In this document: piece by piece, positions 45,297-55,230 of the stretch | How the letters are laid out: every line of letters starts with the position of its first letter | Position numbering within the stretch: the first letter of the stretch is position 1 | NCBI RefSeq assembly: GCF_900473965.1 | Contig: NZ_UCNJ01000018.1 | Span: 62,001 to 126,000, forward strand | DNA length: 64,000 nt | Direction: 5' to 3' | Source: Synechococcus sp. UW179A | GTDB lineage: Bacteria > Cyanobacteriota > Cyanobacteriia > PCC-6307 > Cyanobiaceae | The notes under the pieces: generated by a model | The model's input: only the letters and a program-made list of their open reading frames with translations | Database searches by the model: none | What the model was told of the DNA's origin: nothing | Program-made: the position numbers and the translations under genes

Positions 45297-45811
45297 GCAT
45301 CATCGAGCAACTCGTTCTCAAGCCGCTTCTCTTCAGCGGGATCCCTCAGCAGATCTCTCCGCTGATAAGCCGGCAGCTGGACAGGCATCAGCTCCGATGC
45401 ATCGGTTGGCGGAGGAGTCCAGCGCCAGCGAGCCTGAGGAGCCCGCTGCTGACAGAGAGCCTTCAACTGCGTCTGCAGAGCCTGGAGAACATCGCTGCGA
45501 CGCACGACAGCAAAGAATTCTTCTCGCGGCGCCAGGCCTGCACTGAAAGGTGCTGTGCCGTTGCCATTAAACAGACGTGCCGCATCTGGGAACCAGCGCG
45601 GCGTGCACTCCGCTGGATCGTCCGTGTTGGTTTCCAGGAAGAGGTGAAGACCGTAGCCGTCGGGCTGACTCACCACAGCAAGGCCGTCATGGGGCATCCG
45701 CCGCTGCAGCGGGAACACTTTCCAGGTGGAGGGCTGAGGTTTTGAACAGGCCGTGAGCACCAAAGCCAGTGTTACGACTGAGATCCGACCTGCCTGGGCA
45801 CGCCTGAGCAC
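45254..45811 (-). CDS. Putative lipoprotein
   Basis: 185 residues starting with GTG. The N-terminus has a lipoprotein signal, VVTLALVLTACS, with lipobox cysteine C22. The mature part has paired cysteines (AECTPRWF, LKALCQQRAP) and a charged tail (AEEKRLENELLDDAQKR). I do not recognise the family. It overlaps the photolyase N-domain gene at its 3' end and is divergent from the thioredoxin-fold gene. Confidence 0.72.
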   Translation of the reverse strand: MLRRAQAGRISVVTLALVLTACSKPQPSTWKVFPLQRRMPHDGLAVVSQPDGYGLHLFLETNTDDPAECTPRWFPDAARLFNGNGTAPFSAGLAPREEFFAVVRRSDVLQALQTQLKALCQQRAPQARWRWTPPPTDASELMPVQLPAYQRRDLLRDPAEEKRLENELLDDAQKRSQTNGSASRQ

Positions 45812-45883
45812 GCGTTCTCTACACCGGAGGAGCGGAGTCTGAACCAGGATGAAGAGTGATGCACCATTTGTTGCTCGTTCGCC

Positions 45884-46501
45884 ATGGCTCTCACTCCCTC
45901 AACCATGCTGCCCCTTGGCGAAGCGTTACCCGACTTCAAGTTGCCCGTGGTGAGCGGAAGCTTGAGGGATTCCGCTGCCGCAGCAACTCTCAGCAACACC
46001 GATCTACCTGCACAACCACTCCTGGTGATGCTGATCTGTGCACACTGCCCCTTTGTGAAGCATGTGGAACCCGAGCTGAGCAGGCTCGCTGAGCACTACG
46101 GCCCAGCCGTCACCCTGCTGGCCGTCTCCAGCAACAGCCTCACCACCCATCCACAGGATGGTCCCGAGGGCCTGCGCCATCAGGCAGAGCAGCGGCAGTG
46201 GAGTTTCCCCTATCTCCTGGATGAGCAGCAGAACCTGGCCAAAGCCCTCAAGGGTGCATGCACGCCGGAGTTCTACTTGTTCAGCCCCAATGGTGCAGAC
46301 CTTCAAACCTTGCGCTATCGCGGCCAGCTGGACGGCAGCCGCCCAGGCAATGAGGTGCCACTGGATGGTCGCGATCTGCGCAGAGCACTCGATGCGGTCC
46401 TCCATGGCCAACCTGTCAACGAGGACCAGCACCCATCCGTCGGCTGCAATATCAAGTGGCATCCCGGACAAGAGCCACCGTGGTTCGGGGCACCGGCTTA
46501 A
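45884..46501 (+). CDS. Thioredoxin-fold (AhpC/TSA-like) protein
   Basis: 205 residues of the thioredoxin-like redoxin group common in cyanobacteria. The redox motif is C52-A-H-C55 in LLVMLICAHCPFVKHVEPEL, followed by WSFPYLLDEQQNLAKALKGACTPEFYLF with the cis-proline region. It is cytoplasmic with no signal peptide. It probably reduces peroxides or disulfides; the partner is unknown. It lies 10 bp upstream of the aminotransferase gene. Confidence 0.87.
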   Translation: MALTPSTMLPLGEALPDFKLPVVSGSLRDSAAAATLSNTDLPAQPLLVMLICAHCPFVKHVEPELSRLAEHYGPAVTLLAVSSNSLTTHPQDGPEGLRHQAEQRQWSFPYLLDEQQNLAKALKGACTPEFYLFSPNGADLQTLRYRGQLDGSRPGNEVPLDGRDLRRALDAVLHGQPVNEDQHPSVGCNIKWHPGQEPPWFGAPA

Positions 46502-46511
46502 GGTGCCACCC

Positions 46512-47723
46512 ATGCAGGTGCCTCCCTTCAGTCTCAGTCAGCAGCTCGCCGACCTGGGGCCGGAACTCGATGAAGCCGCGCTGCGTGTGTTGCGCAGCGG
46601 TCAGTACATCGGCGGCACTGAAATCAAAAGCTTTGAAACCGGCTTCGCGGCTGTGGTCGGCACGGCCCACGCCGTTGGTTGCAACAGCGGCACCGATGCC
46701 CTGATCCTGGCCTTGAGAGCCCTCGGCATCGGTGCCGGTGATGAGGTGATCACAGCCTCCTTCAGCTTCTTTGCCACAGCTGAAGCCGTCAGCGCAGTGG
46801 GTGCGACGCCCGTTTTCGTGGATGTGGATCCACTCACCTACCTGATCGATCTCGATCAGATCACTGCTGCGATCACTCCCGCGACCAAAGCCCTGATTCC
46901 TGTACATCTGTTCGGTCGGCCCGTGGACATGACCCGGTTGATGGCGATCGCCAAAGATCACAATCTTTGCGTTGTTGAAGACTGTGCTCAAGCCACTGGT
47001 GCGAGCTGGAATGGACGACCAGTCGGCAGCTGGGGGGATATGGGCTGCTTCAGCTTCTTTCCCACCAAAAACCTTGGAGCGGCTGGTGATGCCGGCGCCG
47101 TGACCTGCCACGACGCAGCTCTTGCTCAACGCATGCGCGAACTGGCCGTGCACGGCATGCCCCGCCGTTACCTGCACACCGAGCTCGGATACAACAGCCG
47201 GCTTGATGCGATGCAAGCCGCTGTGCTCAACGTGAAACTGCCCCGGCTGACCCAATGGGTGGAACGCCGCCGGGAGATCGCCCAGCGCTACCGCGAAGCT
47301 CTAAAAGATGTACCAGGCTTGCTACTCCCCGATCCATCCACAGGAAATGGCCACGGCTGGAATCAGTTTGTGGTGCGTGTCACAGTCTGCCCAACTGACA
47401 TCTCCTCCAGTGGCAGTCATCGCCCCAGTGAGTTCGGACTACCCAGCAGTCATTGTCGCGACTGGCTGAAACAGAGCCTGCAGGATCGAGGCGTCAGCAC
47501 GATCATCTACTACCCCATTCCCATTCATTGCCAACCGGCTTACGCCGATCAGCATCAAAACACCCGTCTACCAGTAACCGAGCAGCTCTGTAGTGAAGTG
47601 CTGAGTTTGCCGATCTTCCCGGAGCTCTCCAGCGAGCAGCAGGAGCAGGTGATTTCCGTGCTGCGTTCGTTGCTCATCCAGACCGCCCCGCTGGATTCAC
47701 AAACCTGCAGCGTGGCGGCCTGA
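46512..47723 (+). CDS. DegT/DnrJ/EryC1/StrS-family aminotransferase
   Basis: 403 residues. It is a PLP aminotransferase of nucleotide-sugar pathways, with NSGTDALILALRALGIGAGDEV, EDCAQATGASWNG and the PLP lysine in SFFPTKNLGAAGDAG, plus GYNSRLDAMQAAVL. It would convert a keto-sugar nucleotide to an amino sugar for a surface glycan. An insert of about 25 residues (TDISSSGSHRPSEFGLPSSH) near residue 300 looks lineage-specific. ATG 46512 (MQVPPFSL) is the family start. Confidence 0.92.
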   Translation: MQVPPFSLSQQLADLGPELDEAALRVLRSGQYIGGTEIKSFETGFAAVVGTAHAVGCNSGTDALILALRALGIGAGDEVITASFSFFATAEAVSAVGATPVFVDVDPLTYLIDLDQITAAITPATKALIPVHLFGRPVDMTRLMAIAKDHNLCVVEDCAQATGASWNGRPVGSWGDMGCFSFFPTKNLGAAGDAGAVTCHDAALAQRMRELAVHGMPRRYLHTELGYNSRLDAMQAAVLNVKLPRLTQWVERRREIAQRYREALKDVPGLLLPDPSTGNGHGWNQFVVRVTVCPTDISSSGSHRPSEFGLPSSHCRDWLKQSLQDRGVSTIIYYPIPIHCQPAYADQHQNTRLPVTEQLCSEVLSLPIFPELSSEQQEQVISVLRSLLIQTAPLDSQTCSVAA

Positions 47724-47725
47724 GC

Positions 47726-49204
47726 TCAGGATCGGATCGTGGCGTAAAGCCCCTTGAAGTAGGCCTGCTGCTTCTTGTGATCGATCAAAAGCTCGGGATA
47801 TCCGCGACGCTCAAGTGCACCAATCTCACCGCTGAGCAGATCCTTGGTGTTCACATGGCGCAGCTCAGGCAACCAGTAACGGATGTAATCACCCTCGGCA
47901 TCGAACTTTGATGCCTGCGTCGCAGGATTGAAGATTCGCAAGGGCTTGGGATCCATGCCGCTGCTGGCACTCCACTGCCAGCCGCCATTGTTGGCCGCAA
48001 GATCACCATCAACCTCCAGCTCCATAAAGGCCCGCTCGCCCCAACGCCAGTCGCAAATCAGGTCTTTGACCAGAAAAGAAGCGACGATCATGCGACAGCG
48101 ATTGTGCATCCAACCGCTCTGATTGAGCTGGCGCATCGCTGCATCGATGATCGGCATCCCGGTTTGGCCCTGTCTCCAACAGGCAAACCACTCTTCGTTG
48201 TTCTGCCAAGGGAAGCGTGTCCATTGCTCGCGGTAAGGGCCATCAGCCAGTTCAGGGAAATGGAACAACGCCTGCTGGTAAAACTCACGCCAGCCCAGCT
48301 CCTGCTCCCACACCGTGATCGCATGCTGCTGTTCATCACTGCGCACGATCTGCTTGGCGCTCTGGGCCGCACACCAGGCCTGCCTGGGACTGATCGTGCC
48401 GACACTCAGAGCCGCACTCAACGAAGAAGTGCCCTGCTGACCAGGGAAATTGCGATCCGGCTCATAGCCAAGCAGGGGCCCATCAGCGAAGGTCATCAAC
48501 TGATCCGCCGCCGCAGCTTCTCCCGGCCTGCAAGGACACACGTCCGTACCAGCAAATCCATGACTGCTGCGCAATCGCTCAAGCTCAGACTGTCCCTGGG
48601 AACAAAGCCGGCCGAGATCTCCCTCCGCAGAGCTGATCTGCTGGAGCTGGGATTGGTTCAGATCCTGCAGGCCTAGGGGAGCGTCTGTGGTGCTTGGGGC
48701 AAGTCGCTCAACCTGACCACGCCAATTGCGCAGAAAAGGTCCATACACGCGGTAAGGGTCACCTCCGCCGGTTTTGAGTGACTCCGGCGCCACCAGCAGC
48801 TGGTCCCAGTCGACCAGCAGCTTGCGCCCATCGGTTTGCAGGGCCTTGGCCACCTGACGGTCGCGCTCACGGGCATAGGGCTCCACATCGCGACTCCAAA
48901 CCACGGTGGGTGCGTCCAGAAAGGCCGCCAACTGCGGCAGCAGCACAACCGGATCACCGGCCAGTACCAGCAGGCGGCTACCAGCCTGCAGCCAGCGCTG
49001 TTGCAGTTCGACCAGGCTCTCCACCAGAAACCACAACCGAGCGGGTGCCATCGGCGGCAGCTGGGGTGGCGGCGTGATCAGAGCCGGATCGAGCACATAA
49101 ACGCCCGTGACAGCCGGGCCCATTGCCACGGCCGCCTCAAGACCTGAATTGTCCGCCAAGCGCAGATCGCGGCGGTGCCAGAACAGCGTGCGGGGGGTGC
49201 TCAT
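47726..49204 (-). CDS. phr: Deoxyribodipyrimidine photolyase (CPD class I type)
   Basis: A full-length 492-residue photolyase that repairs UV-induced cyclobutane dimers with blue light. The N-terminal antenna domain begins LFWHRRDLRLADNSGL. The FAD domain has WEQELGWREFYQQAL, TGMPIIDAAMRQLNQSGWMH, NRCRMIVASFLVKDL and the signature NNGGWQWSASSGMDPKP with FNP after it. It is complete, unlike the split pair 2.4 kb upstream. The antenna (8-HDF or MTHF) cannot be decided by eye. It is followed by a NUDIX gene on the same strand. Confidence 0.95.
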   Translation of the reverse strand: MSTPRTLFWHRRDLRLADNSGLEAAVAMGPAVTGVYVLDPALITPPPQLPPMAPARLWFLVESLVELQQRWLQAGSRLLVLAGDPVVLLPQLAAFLDAPTVVWSRDVEPYARERDRQVAKALQTDGRKLLVDWDQLLVAPESLKTGGGDPYRVYGPFLRNWRGQVERLAPSTTDAPLGLQDLNQSQLQQISSAEGDLGRLCSQGQSELERLRSSHGFAGTDVCPCRPGEAAAADQLMTFADGPLLGYEPDRNFPGQQGTSSLSAALSVGTISPRQAWCAAQSAKQIVRSDEQQHAITVWEQELGWREFYQQALFHFPELADGPYREQWTRFPWQNNEEWFACWRQGQTGMPIIDAAMRQLNQSGWMHNRCRMIVASFLVKDLICDWRWGERAFMELEVDGDLAANNGGWQWSASSGMDPKPLRIFNPATQASKFDAEGDYIRYWLPELRHVNTKDLLSGEIGALERRGYPELLIDHKKQQAYFKGLYATIRS

Positions 49205-49217
49205 CCTTGGTTGAGAT

Positions 49218-49778
49218 TCAGAGACCGAGCAACTGCTTGGCCCGATACCAAGCGGTCACGCTTTTGCCATCCAGCCACTCCTCGCCTGAGCCCAAGCGAG
49301 CATCCAGTTCGGCAGGACTCATCTGCAGAACCTCGAGATCCTCATCGTCGTCACCTGCCGGAGGGTTCTCCAGGACTGTGAGATCCCTGGCCAGGAAGCA
49401 ATGGATCACCTCGTCGGAATACCCAGGACAAGGCAACATTGGACCGAGGGCATCCCAGCGGGCGGCGCTGTAGCCCGCTTCCTCCCCGAGCTCCCGCTGC
49501 ATCGACTCCAAAGGATCTTCTCCCTCCTCAAGCGTGCCGGCCGGGAACTCCAGCAGCCTGGCCTGAACAGCAAAGCGGTACTGACGCAGCACCACCACCT
49601 GTCCCTCATTGGTGATCGGCACAGCCAGGGATGCTCCCGGATGCTTGATGATCCCGAAGCTGCCCTCCACCCCCATGGGCAACCGGATGCGGTTGCGCTC
49701 GAAGCGCACCTTGCGCGCATCCAGGGCATCGATGGTCTCCAGCAGCTCATAGGGCTCTGGAGCCGGCAGCGGGGCCAT
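49218..49778 (-). CDS. NUDIX hydrolase, ADP-ribose pyrophosphatase-like
   Basis: 186 residues. The Nudix box GTLEEGEDPLESMQRELGEE fits G-x5-E-x7-R-E-x2-E-E. The N-terminal domain-swap-like beta segment VRFERNRIRLPMGVEGSFGI and the VVVLRQYRFAVQARLLEFPAG stretch are those of ADP-ribose pyrophosphatases. It removes ADP-ribose or similar nucleoside diphosphates. In transcription order it is upstream of the photolyase, 13 bp away, so an operon is likely. Confidence 0.92.
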   Translation of the reverse strand: MAPLPAPEPYELLETIDALDARKVRFERNRIRLPMGVEGSFGIIKHPGASLAVPITNEGQVVVLRQYRFAVQARLLEFPAGTLEEGEDPLESMQRELGEEAGYSAARWDALGPMLPCPGYSDEVIHCFLARDLTVLENPPAGDDDEDLEVLQMSPAELDARLGSGEEWLDGKSVTAWYRAKQLLGL

Positions 49779-49792
49779 GGCTTCTCAGGACG

Positions 49793-51595
49793 ATGGGCAC
49801 CAGCATGGCGGGTGAGCGTCAGGATCGACGGACAACTTTCGCTTCTTTCAGCATCGCGCTCATTGATCAAGCACCGACTGGTCAAGCCTTGAAGTCTTCA
49901 CCACCCAAAGTGCTTCCCCGGCTGCAGCAGATGCAGCTGCTGAAAGACTTGTCACGGGAGGCGGGCTGGCGTCATCTCAGCTTGCAGTCCTTGCTGAGCG
50001 TGGTGAGCAGCCTGCTCGACATCGCTGGACTTGGGTTGGCCATCAGCCTCTTACTGGGCTCGGGAACAGAATCCGCCGCATCAGCGGATCTGCTCAAAGG
50101 CCTACCACTGTCGTCCAGCATGGTGCTGCTGGTGGGCCTCATCCTTGCTCGAGGTCTGATCCAGGCCCGAGTGGCCGTAAGCAGGGAATGGCTGCGCTCA
50201 GGCTTCACCGACCGACTTCGGCAACAGTTGCTGCATGAGGTGTTCTCCGCCTCATCCCGACAACTGGATCAGATTGGCCGGGGTGATCTGCTGGCACTGC
50301 TGATGGCCGACATCACTCGCTCGGCCATGAGCCTGGATCAGGCCTTGCGGATGGTTCAGGCGCTGCTGGCGATGCTGATCTACCTGATCAGCGTTCTATT
50401 GGTGGGGCGCTCTGCAGCCTGGCCGCTGCTGCTGGCGCTGGCGGCAACCGCGAGCGCAGCCCTGCTGAAGCGTTCCGGCAGTTGGGGACTGGGCCGGATC
50501 CAGAGCCGCCTGAATGCAGCCCTGCAACGCACAGTGGGGGATGGCCTACACGGACTCAAAGCCTTGCGTGCCGCTGCCGCTGAAGACTGGCTGCTGAACC
50601 GCTTCGCACGGGAAACCGCCAAAGGACGCTGGCTGCTGAGGGAACGCGTACGCAGACGCGTGGGCTACAACGCCTGGCGCGACACGCTTGTAGTGGCCAT
50701 TGCTGGCCTCTGGATGCTGATGCAAGGGGAAGCGCTCACAGCTGAGGTGCTGGCCACAACGTTGGTGCTGGCCTACCGAGCCGGTACATCCCTAAGTGCT
50801 GTGGTGCAGGCCCGACGCCTGTGCCTCGGCAGCCTGCCTGGATACGAGGCGCTGCGTGAGCGCCGCCATCAACTGCGGGGAAACCCGCAGCAGGCCAGCG
50901 GCACAAATCTGGGCGAACACACCCTGCAAAGGCTCGCTTTGGAACGCTGGAGCCAGTTTCACTGGCAAAGCACAGATCCCAGCACAGCTGCACCGAGATC
51001 CATCAGCCTTCAACCCAATCGACTGGTTGCGATCACTGGGGCTTCAGGCTGCGGCAAGACCAACCTTCTAGATCGCATCAGCGGACTCCAGGACGAAGAG
51101 AACAGCTGTTGGACGATCCACTGCCAAGACACAACGTTTCAGTTGTCAGGGCTGGCCGCTGCTCGGCAGTTGCGCGGACTGATGGCCTGCGCACCACAAC
51201 ATGCCGTGCTGTTCGAAGCCAGCCTGCGCGACAACCTGCTGCTTGGCACTGATCTTGCCGACCAGACCATTGAGGAATGGCTGCATCGCCTGGGACTGGA
51301 GCACCTATTGGACAGACATGACGGCCTGGATACCCCCATGTCACTTGCCCAGACACCCTTCTCAGGCGGTGAGATCCATCGCCTCGGGTTGTTGAGAGCC
51401 TGGCTTCGGAACCGACCGGTGGATGTTCTGGATGAGCCCACGGCCTTTCTTGATGCCAGCGCCAGCCAGCGGGTGCGGGAAGTGATCCTCGAACGGTCCA
51501 GGGAGCGACTGGTTTTGTTCAGCAGCCACGATCCGAATCTGATCCAAGAAGCTGATGTGGTGATCGACCTGACCTCTTCATTGCTAAAGATCTGA
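49793..51595 (+). CDS. ABC exporter-type ATPase/permease
   Basis: About 600 residues: a transmembrane domain in the first about 330 residues and an ABC ATPase at the end. Nucleotide motifs are Walker A GASGCGKTN, Q loop MACAPQHAVLFEASLRDNLLLG, signature FSGGEIHRLGLLRAWL (LSGGQ variant), Walker B VDVLDEPTAFLD and switch SSHD. The substrate is unknown. The N-terminal 45 residues are not clearly part of the family, so a later start is possible (for example ATG after residue 45). It is divergent from the NUDIX gene and convergent with folK. Confidence 0.88.
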   Translation: MGTSMAGERQDRRTTFASFSIALIDQAPTGQALKSSPPKVLPRLQQMQLLKDLSREAGWRHLSLQSLLSVVSSLLDIAGLGLAISLLLGSGTESAASADLLKGLPLSSSMVLLVGLILARGLIQARVAVSREWLRSGFTDRLRQQLLHEVFSASSRQLDQIGRGDLLALLMADITRSAMSLDQALRMVQALLAMLIYLISVLLVGRSAAWPLLLALAATASAALLKRSGSWGLGRIQSRLNAALQRTVGDGLHGLKALRAAAAEDWLLNRFARETAKGRWLLRERVRRRVGYNAWRDTLVVAIAGLWMLMQGEALTAEVLATTLVLAYRAGTSLSAVVQARRLCLGSLPGYEALRERRHQLRGNPQQASGTNLGEHTLQRLALERWSQFHWQSTDPSTAAPRSISLQPNRLVAITGASGCGKTNLLDRISGLQDEENSCWTIHCQDTTFQLSGLAAARQLRGLMACAPQHAVLFEASLRDNLLLGTDLADQTIEEWLHRLGLEHLLDRHDGLDTPMSLAQTPFSGGEIHRLGLLRAWLRNRPVDVLDEPTAFLDASASQRVREVILERSRERLVLFSSHDPNLIQEADVVIDLTSSLLKI

Positions 51596-51596
51596 T

Positions 51597-52121
51597 TCAG
51601 GAATGCCAGTCGACTGATCGCTGCATGGCTGCCAGCAAAGGCTCGAGAACAAATTGGCGCAGGTGCAGCCGTGGGTGAGGCAACACAAGCCGCGGATGGT
51701 CCAGTCGCCATTCCCCCCAGAAGAGGAGATCCAGATCGAGGCTGCGAGGACCCCATGGCAGCTCCTTGTTTCGATCACGACCGAAACGGCGCTCCAGCTG
51801 ATGCAGCTGCGTGAGCAAGTCCAACGCCGCAGCCTCGGCGGCAGGGCGCTGCACTCCTTCGAACAGCACCACGGCATTGCAGTACATCGGCTGCAGTGGA
51901 GGCCCACCCACTGGAGCCGTCTCGAACAGTGGCGACCAGGAGCAGAGCAGCTCTTCTGGAACATCTCTGGCCCAGTGGCTCACAAGCCGCTCCAACTGAG
52001 GACGAACCGTGATCAGGGTCTGACGAGGCTCACCGGCGCGACTGGGCAGGTTTGCCCCAAGGGCGATGGCAAGCGAATGAGCCTGATCAGCGAGACTGGG
52101 GCTCACGCGCAGGGCCGGCAA
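51597..52121 (-). CDS. folK: 2-amino-4-hydroxy-6-hydroxymethyldihydropteridine pyrophosphokinase
   Basis: 174 residues. Transfers pyrophosphate from ATP to 6-hydroxymethyl-dihydropterin in folate synthesis. Motifs are [23 protein letters not shown] and the HPPK signature [21 protein letters not shown], with DLDLLFWG and [16 protein letters not shown]. The start codon is TTG 52121 or GTG 52106; both are weak. It faces chlD across a very short divergent gap. Confidence 0.93.
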   Translation of the reverse strand: MPALRVSPSLADQAHSLAIALGANLPSRAGEPRQTLITVRPQLERLVSHWARDVPEELLCSWSPLFETAPVGGPPLQPMYCNAVVLFEGVQRPAAEAAALDLLTQLHQLERRFGRDRNKELPWGPRSLDLDLLFWGEWRLDHPRLVLPHPRLHLRQFVLEPLLAAMQRSVDWHS

Positions 52122-52157
52122 ACATTCATGGTTTCAGGTGGAGGGGTCGCCAGCGCT

Positions 52158-54287
52158 ATGGCCAGCACAGCTGCTCAGGAACAGGCAAGCCGTGCCTTCC
52201 CTTTGGCAGCCATCACAGGCCATGGAACGCTGAAACTGTCGCTGATGCTGGCAGCGGTGGACCCCGCTCTGGGAGGCGTGATCATCGCCGGGGGCAGAGG
52301 CACCGGCAAGTCGGTTCTGGCAAGAGGCCTGCATGCCCTGCTGCCACCGATCGAGGTGCTGGATCAGGAGAGCGCGGGTCTCTCTGCCGGACCGGGGCTC
52401 AACCTCGACCCAACCAGGCCGGAGGAATGGGATGCCAGCTGGCGCGAGCGGCTGAGCCAGGATCCGCCCTCCAAGGTAATTCCCGCTCCCTTCGTGCAGG
52501 TGCCTCTCGGCATCACCGAAGACCGACTGGTCGGTGCCGTGGACGTGGCCGCATCACTGGCCAGTGGAAGCCCTGTGTTCCAGCCGGGATTGCTGGCAGA
52601 AGCTCACCGCGGAGTGCTGTACGTCGATGAGCTCAATCTGCTTGATGACGGCATCATCAACCTTCTGCTGGCAGCCGTGGGCGCCGGCGAGAACCTGGTG
52701 GAGCGGGAAGGCCTGAGCCTCAGCCACCCCTGCAGGCCGCTGCTGATCGCCACCTACAACCCCGAGGAAGGCAACGTCCGCGACCACCTGCTCGACCGGT
52801 TTGCGATCGCCCTCTCAGCCAATCAGCTGGTGAGCACGGAGGAGCGCGTGGAAATCACCAATGCGGTGTTGAGCCACGGCCAGTGCAGCCGCAGCTTTGC
52901 AGAGCGCTGGAAAGAGGAAACCGATGCTCTGGCCACCCAGCTGCTGCTGGCCCGTCAGTGGCTGCCAGACGTGCGCATCAGTGGTGAGCAGATCGAGTAC
53001 CTCGTCACCGAAGCAATCCGCGGAGGCGTAGAGGGGCACCGATCCGAGCTCTACGCCGTGCGCGTCGCCAGAGCCCATGCAGCCCTGAGTGGCCGAGAAC
53101 AGGTGGAAGCAGACGACCTTCAGGTAGCTGTGGCCCTGGTGATCGCACCACGTGCGTCACAACTGCCGCCGCCGGATCAGCAGATGGAGCCACCACCGCC
53201 GCCGGAACCCCCTCAAGACCAGAACCCCCCACCACCGGAGGCAGGCGAGCAGAACCCGGAGAACCAGCCCCCGCCGCCGGAAGGCTCGGATCCAGATCAG
53301 AACGACCCGCCCGAGCAGGACTCCAACGACAACGAAGAAGACGACAACAACGACGACGACGAGTCGGAGCAGGACGAGGCACCGCCCTCAGTCCCCGAGG
53401 AATTCATGCTCGATCCGGAGGCAGTCTCCATCGATCCCGACCTGCTGCTGTTCAATGCTGCCAAGAGCAAGAGTGGTAGCAGCGGCAGTCGTTCGGTCGT
53501 GCTCAGCGACAGCCGCGGCCGCTACGTCAAACCGGTGCTGCCCAGAGGCCCAGTGCGACGCATCGCCGTGGATGCCACGCTGCGCGCTGCGGCGCCCTAC
53601 CAGAAAGCAAGGCGCGAACGCCAGCCCGAGCGCAGTGTGATCGTTGAGGAAGGCGATCTACGCGCCAAGCTGCTGCAGCGCCAGGCCGGAGCCCTGGTGA
53701 TCTTCCTGGTGGATGCCAGCGGCTCCATGGCCCTGAACCGCATGCAGAGCGCCAAAGGCGCTGTGATTCGGCTGCTCACCGAGGCCTACGAAAACCGCGA
53801 CGAAGTGTCGTTGATCCCCTTCCGAGGCGATCAGGCCGAGGTGCTGCTGCCTCCCACGCGCTCGATCACCGCAGCACGACGGCGTCTGGAATCGATGCCC
53901 TGTGGCGGAGGCTCACCACTGGCCCATGGACTGACCCAGGCAGCACGGGTTGGCGCTAATGCTCTGGCAACAGGCGATCTGGGCCAGGTTGTGGTGGTGG
54001 CCATCACCGATGGGCGTGGCAACGTGCCCCTCAGCACATCCCTAGGCCAGCCGGAATTGGAAGGCGAAGAAAAGCCAGACCTCAAACAGGAAGTGCTGGA
54101 TGTGGCAACGCGCTACCGGATGCTGGGCATCAAGCTGCTGGTGATCGACACCGAGCGCAAATTCATCGGTAGTGGCATGGGCAAAGACCTGGCCGAAGCC
54201 GCAGGGGGCAAATATGTTCAGTTGCCAAAAGCCAGCGATCAGGCGATCGCGGCCATGGCCATGGATGCCATCAATGCAGTGACCTGA
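52158..54287 (+). CDS. chlD: Magnesium chelatase subunit D
   Basis: 709 residues. It is the D subunit of Mg-protoporphyrin chelatase, the first committed enzyme of chlorophyll synthesis. An N-terminal AAA+ domain (Walker A-like GGRGTGKS at 45-52) is followed by a proline- and acid-rich linker (about 335-415, PPPPEPP and [11 protein letters not shown] runs) and a C-terminal integrin I domain with the MIDAS DASGSM at residues 519-524. ATG 52158 ([14 protein letters not shown]) has GGAGGGG about 11 bases upstream; ATG 52128 is an alternative. The frame open to 51654 overlaps folK and is not homologous. Confidence 0.95.
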   Translation: MASTAAQEQASRAFPLAAITGHGTLKLSLMLAAVDPALGGVIIAGGRGTGKSVLARGLHALLPPIEVLDQESAGLSAGPGLNLDPTRPEEWDASWRERLSQDPPSKVIPAPFVQVPLGITEDRLVGAVDVAASLASGSPVFQPGLLAEAHRGVLYVDELNLLDDGIINLLLAAVGAGENLVEREGLSLSHPCRPLLIATYNPEEGNVRDHLLDRFAIALSANQLVSTEERVEITNAVLSHGQCSRSFAERWKEETDALATQLLLARQWLPDVRISGEQIEYLVTEAIRGGVEGHRSELYAVRVARAHAALSGREQVEADDLQVAVALVIAPRASQLPPPDQQMEPPPPPEPPQDQNPPPPEAGEQNPENQPPPPEGSDPDQNDPPEQDSNDNEEDDNNDDDESEQDEAPPSVPEEFMLDPEAVSIDPDLLLFNAAKSKSGSSGSRSVVLSDSRGRYVKPVLPRGPVRRIAVDATLRAAAPYQKARRERQPERSVIVEEGDLRAKLLQRQAGALVIFLVDASGSMALNRMQSAKGAVIRLLTEAYENRDEVSLIPFRGDQAEVLLPPTRSITAARRRLESMPCGGGSPLAHGLTQAARVGANALATGDLGQVVVVAITDGRGNVPLSTSLGQPELEGEEKPDLKQEVLDVATRYRMLGIKLLVIDTERKFIGSGMGKDLAEAAGGKYVQLPKASDQAIAAMAMDAINAVT

Positions 54288-54297
54288 CTTTGCAGCA

Positions 54298-55227
54298 CTA
54301 GTTCGATGTACCGGTCTGCGCGGGATAGACCTCCTCAAACAAGGTCCCGAGCCCGATCATCACGCTGCGCAGGCTCTTCATGAAACGGGGATCATCAGTG
54401 AGCTGTTCGATATCACCACCGACCTGATCGATGCGAGCCGTGAGATCACGGGCATTGGTCACCGTCTGCTTGAGATCACTCACCGTTTCAGGGTTGTCGA
54501 TCGCCCCTGCCAAATTGTTGATATGGGCTGCAGCATCGGCAGCCTCAGCGGTGGCCCTGTTCAGATTTTCAATGGTGGGCTTGGCTCTGGCCACTTCAGC
54601 GCGCAGCTGGTTGACCAGCTCGTCGACATTTTCAGCCGCCACATCTGCCGTATTCAGGAACTTTGAAGCGTCCTGACTGGTGATCCCGAACTGCTTGGTT
54701 GACTCCACCAGTTCGGGGATCAGGTTCGACTTCTGTGCCTCATTGAGCAGCTGCTCGAGGGTGGCTGTCACGGTGGAAAGACTCGCGGCCGACTCGCCAG
54801 GGACGGTTGCACCGTTGCAAAGGATTCCGCTGTTGCGACAACGGCCTGATTTCGGCGTGGGCGCATTCTTCGGAAGTGGCGCTCCTGTTGTGACCAGTTC
54901 AACCTGCGAATCACCTCCAAGAAGTGATGCCGAGGAGACGGAAGCCTTCACGGGCAAAGGCAGCTTGAGATCATCGGCATGGATCTCCAACATGGCCTTC
55001 ACAGCCATCGGGGTGACTTTGACGGATCGAACCGTACCGACCATGATTCCCCGAAACGTAACGGGTGAGCGGGCTGCAAGTCCGCCAGCGTTGGCGAAGT
55101 CTGCCGTCACAGTCCAGGTCTCCGACCCAAGACGGACACCTCTGAGCCACAGCATGGTGCCGGCAAATGCTGCGATCGCTCCGACGATCGAAAAGCCAAC
55201 CAGGGCTTCGCGGACACTACGGCGCAT
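54298..55227 (-). CDS. MlaD/MCE-domain protein
   Basis: 309 residues. One N-terminal transmembrane helix (ALVGFSIVGAIAAFAGTMLWL) anchors a periplasmic MCE domain (WTVTADFANAGGLAARSPVTFRG, SVSSASLLGGDSQVELV). A long helical tail follows with repeated NLNRATAEAADAAAHINN-like coils. Relatives (MlaD, TGD2) bind lipids for transport between membranes. It lies directly after its ATPase partner (gap of three bases). The permease MlaE is not in the window. Confidence 0.92.
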   Translation of the reverse strand: MRRSVREALVGFSIVGAIAAFAGTMLWLRGVRLGSETWTVTADFANAGGLAARSPVTFRGIMVGTVRSVKVTPMAVKAMLEIHADDLKLPLPVKASVSSASLLGGDSQVELVTTGAPLPKNAPTPKSGRCRNSGILCNGATVPGESAASLSTVTATLEQLLNEAQKSNLIPELVESTKQFGITSQDASKFLNTADVAAENVDELVNQLRAEVARAKPTIENLNRATAEAADAAAHINNLAGAIDNPETVSDLKQTVTNARDLTARIDQVGGDIEQLTDDPRFMKSLRSVMIGLGTLFEEVYPAQTGTSN

Positions 55228-55230
55228 GGC

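Noticed and set aside
51654-52157. Upstream extension of the chlD frame
   Set aside because: It lies antisense to folK, and the ChlD family begins at MASTAAQ-like sequence; the extension is a shadow frame.
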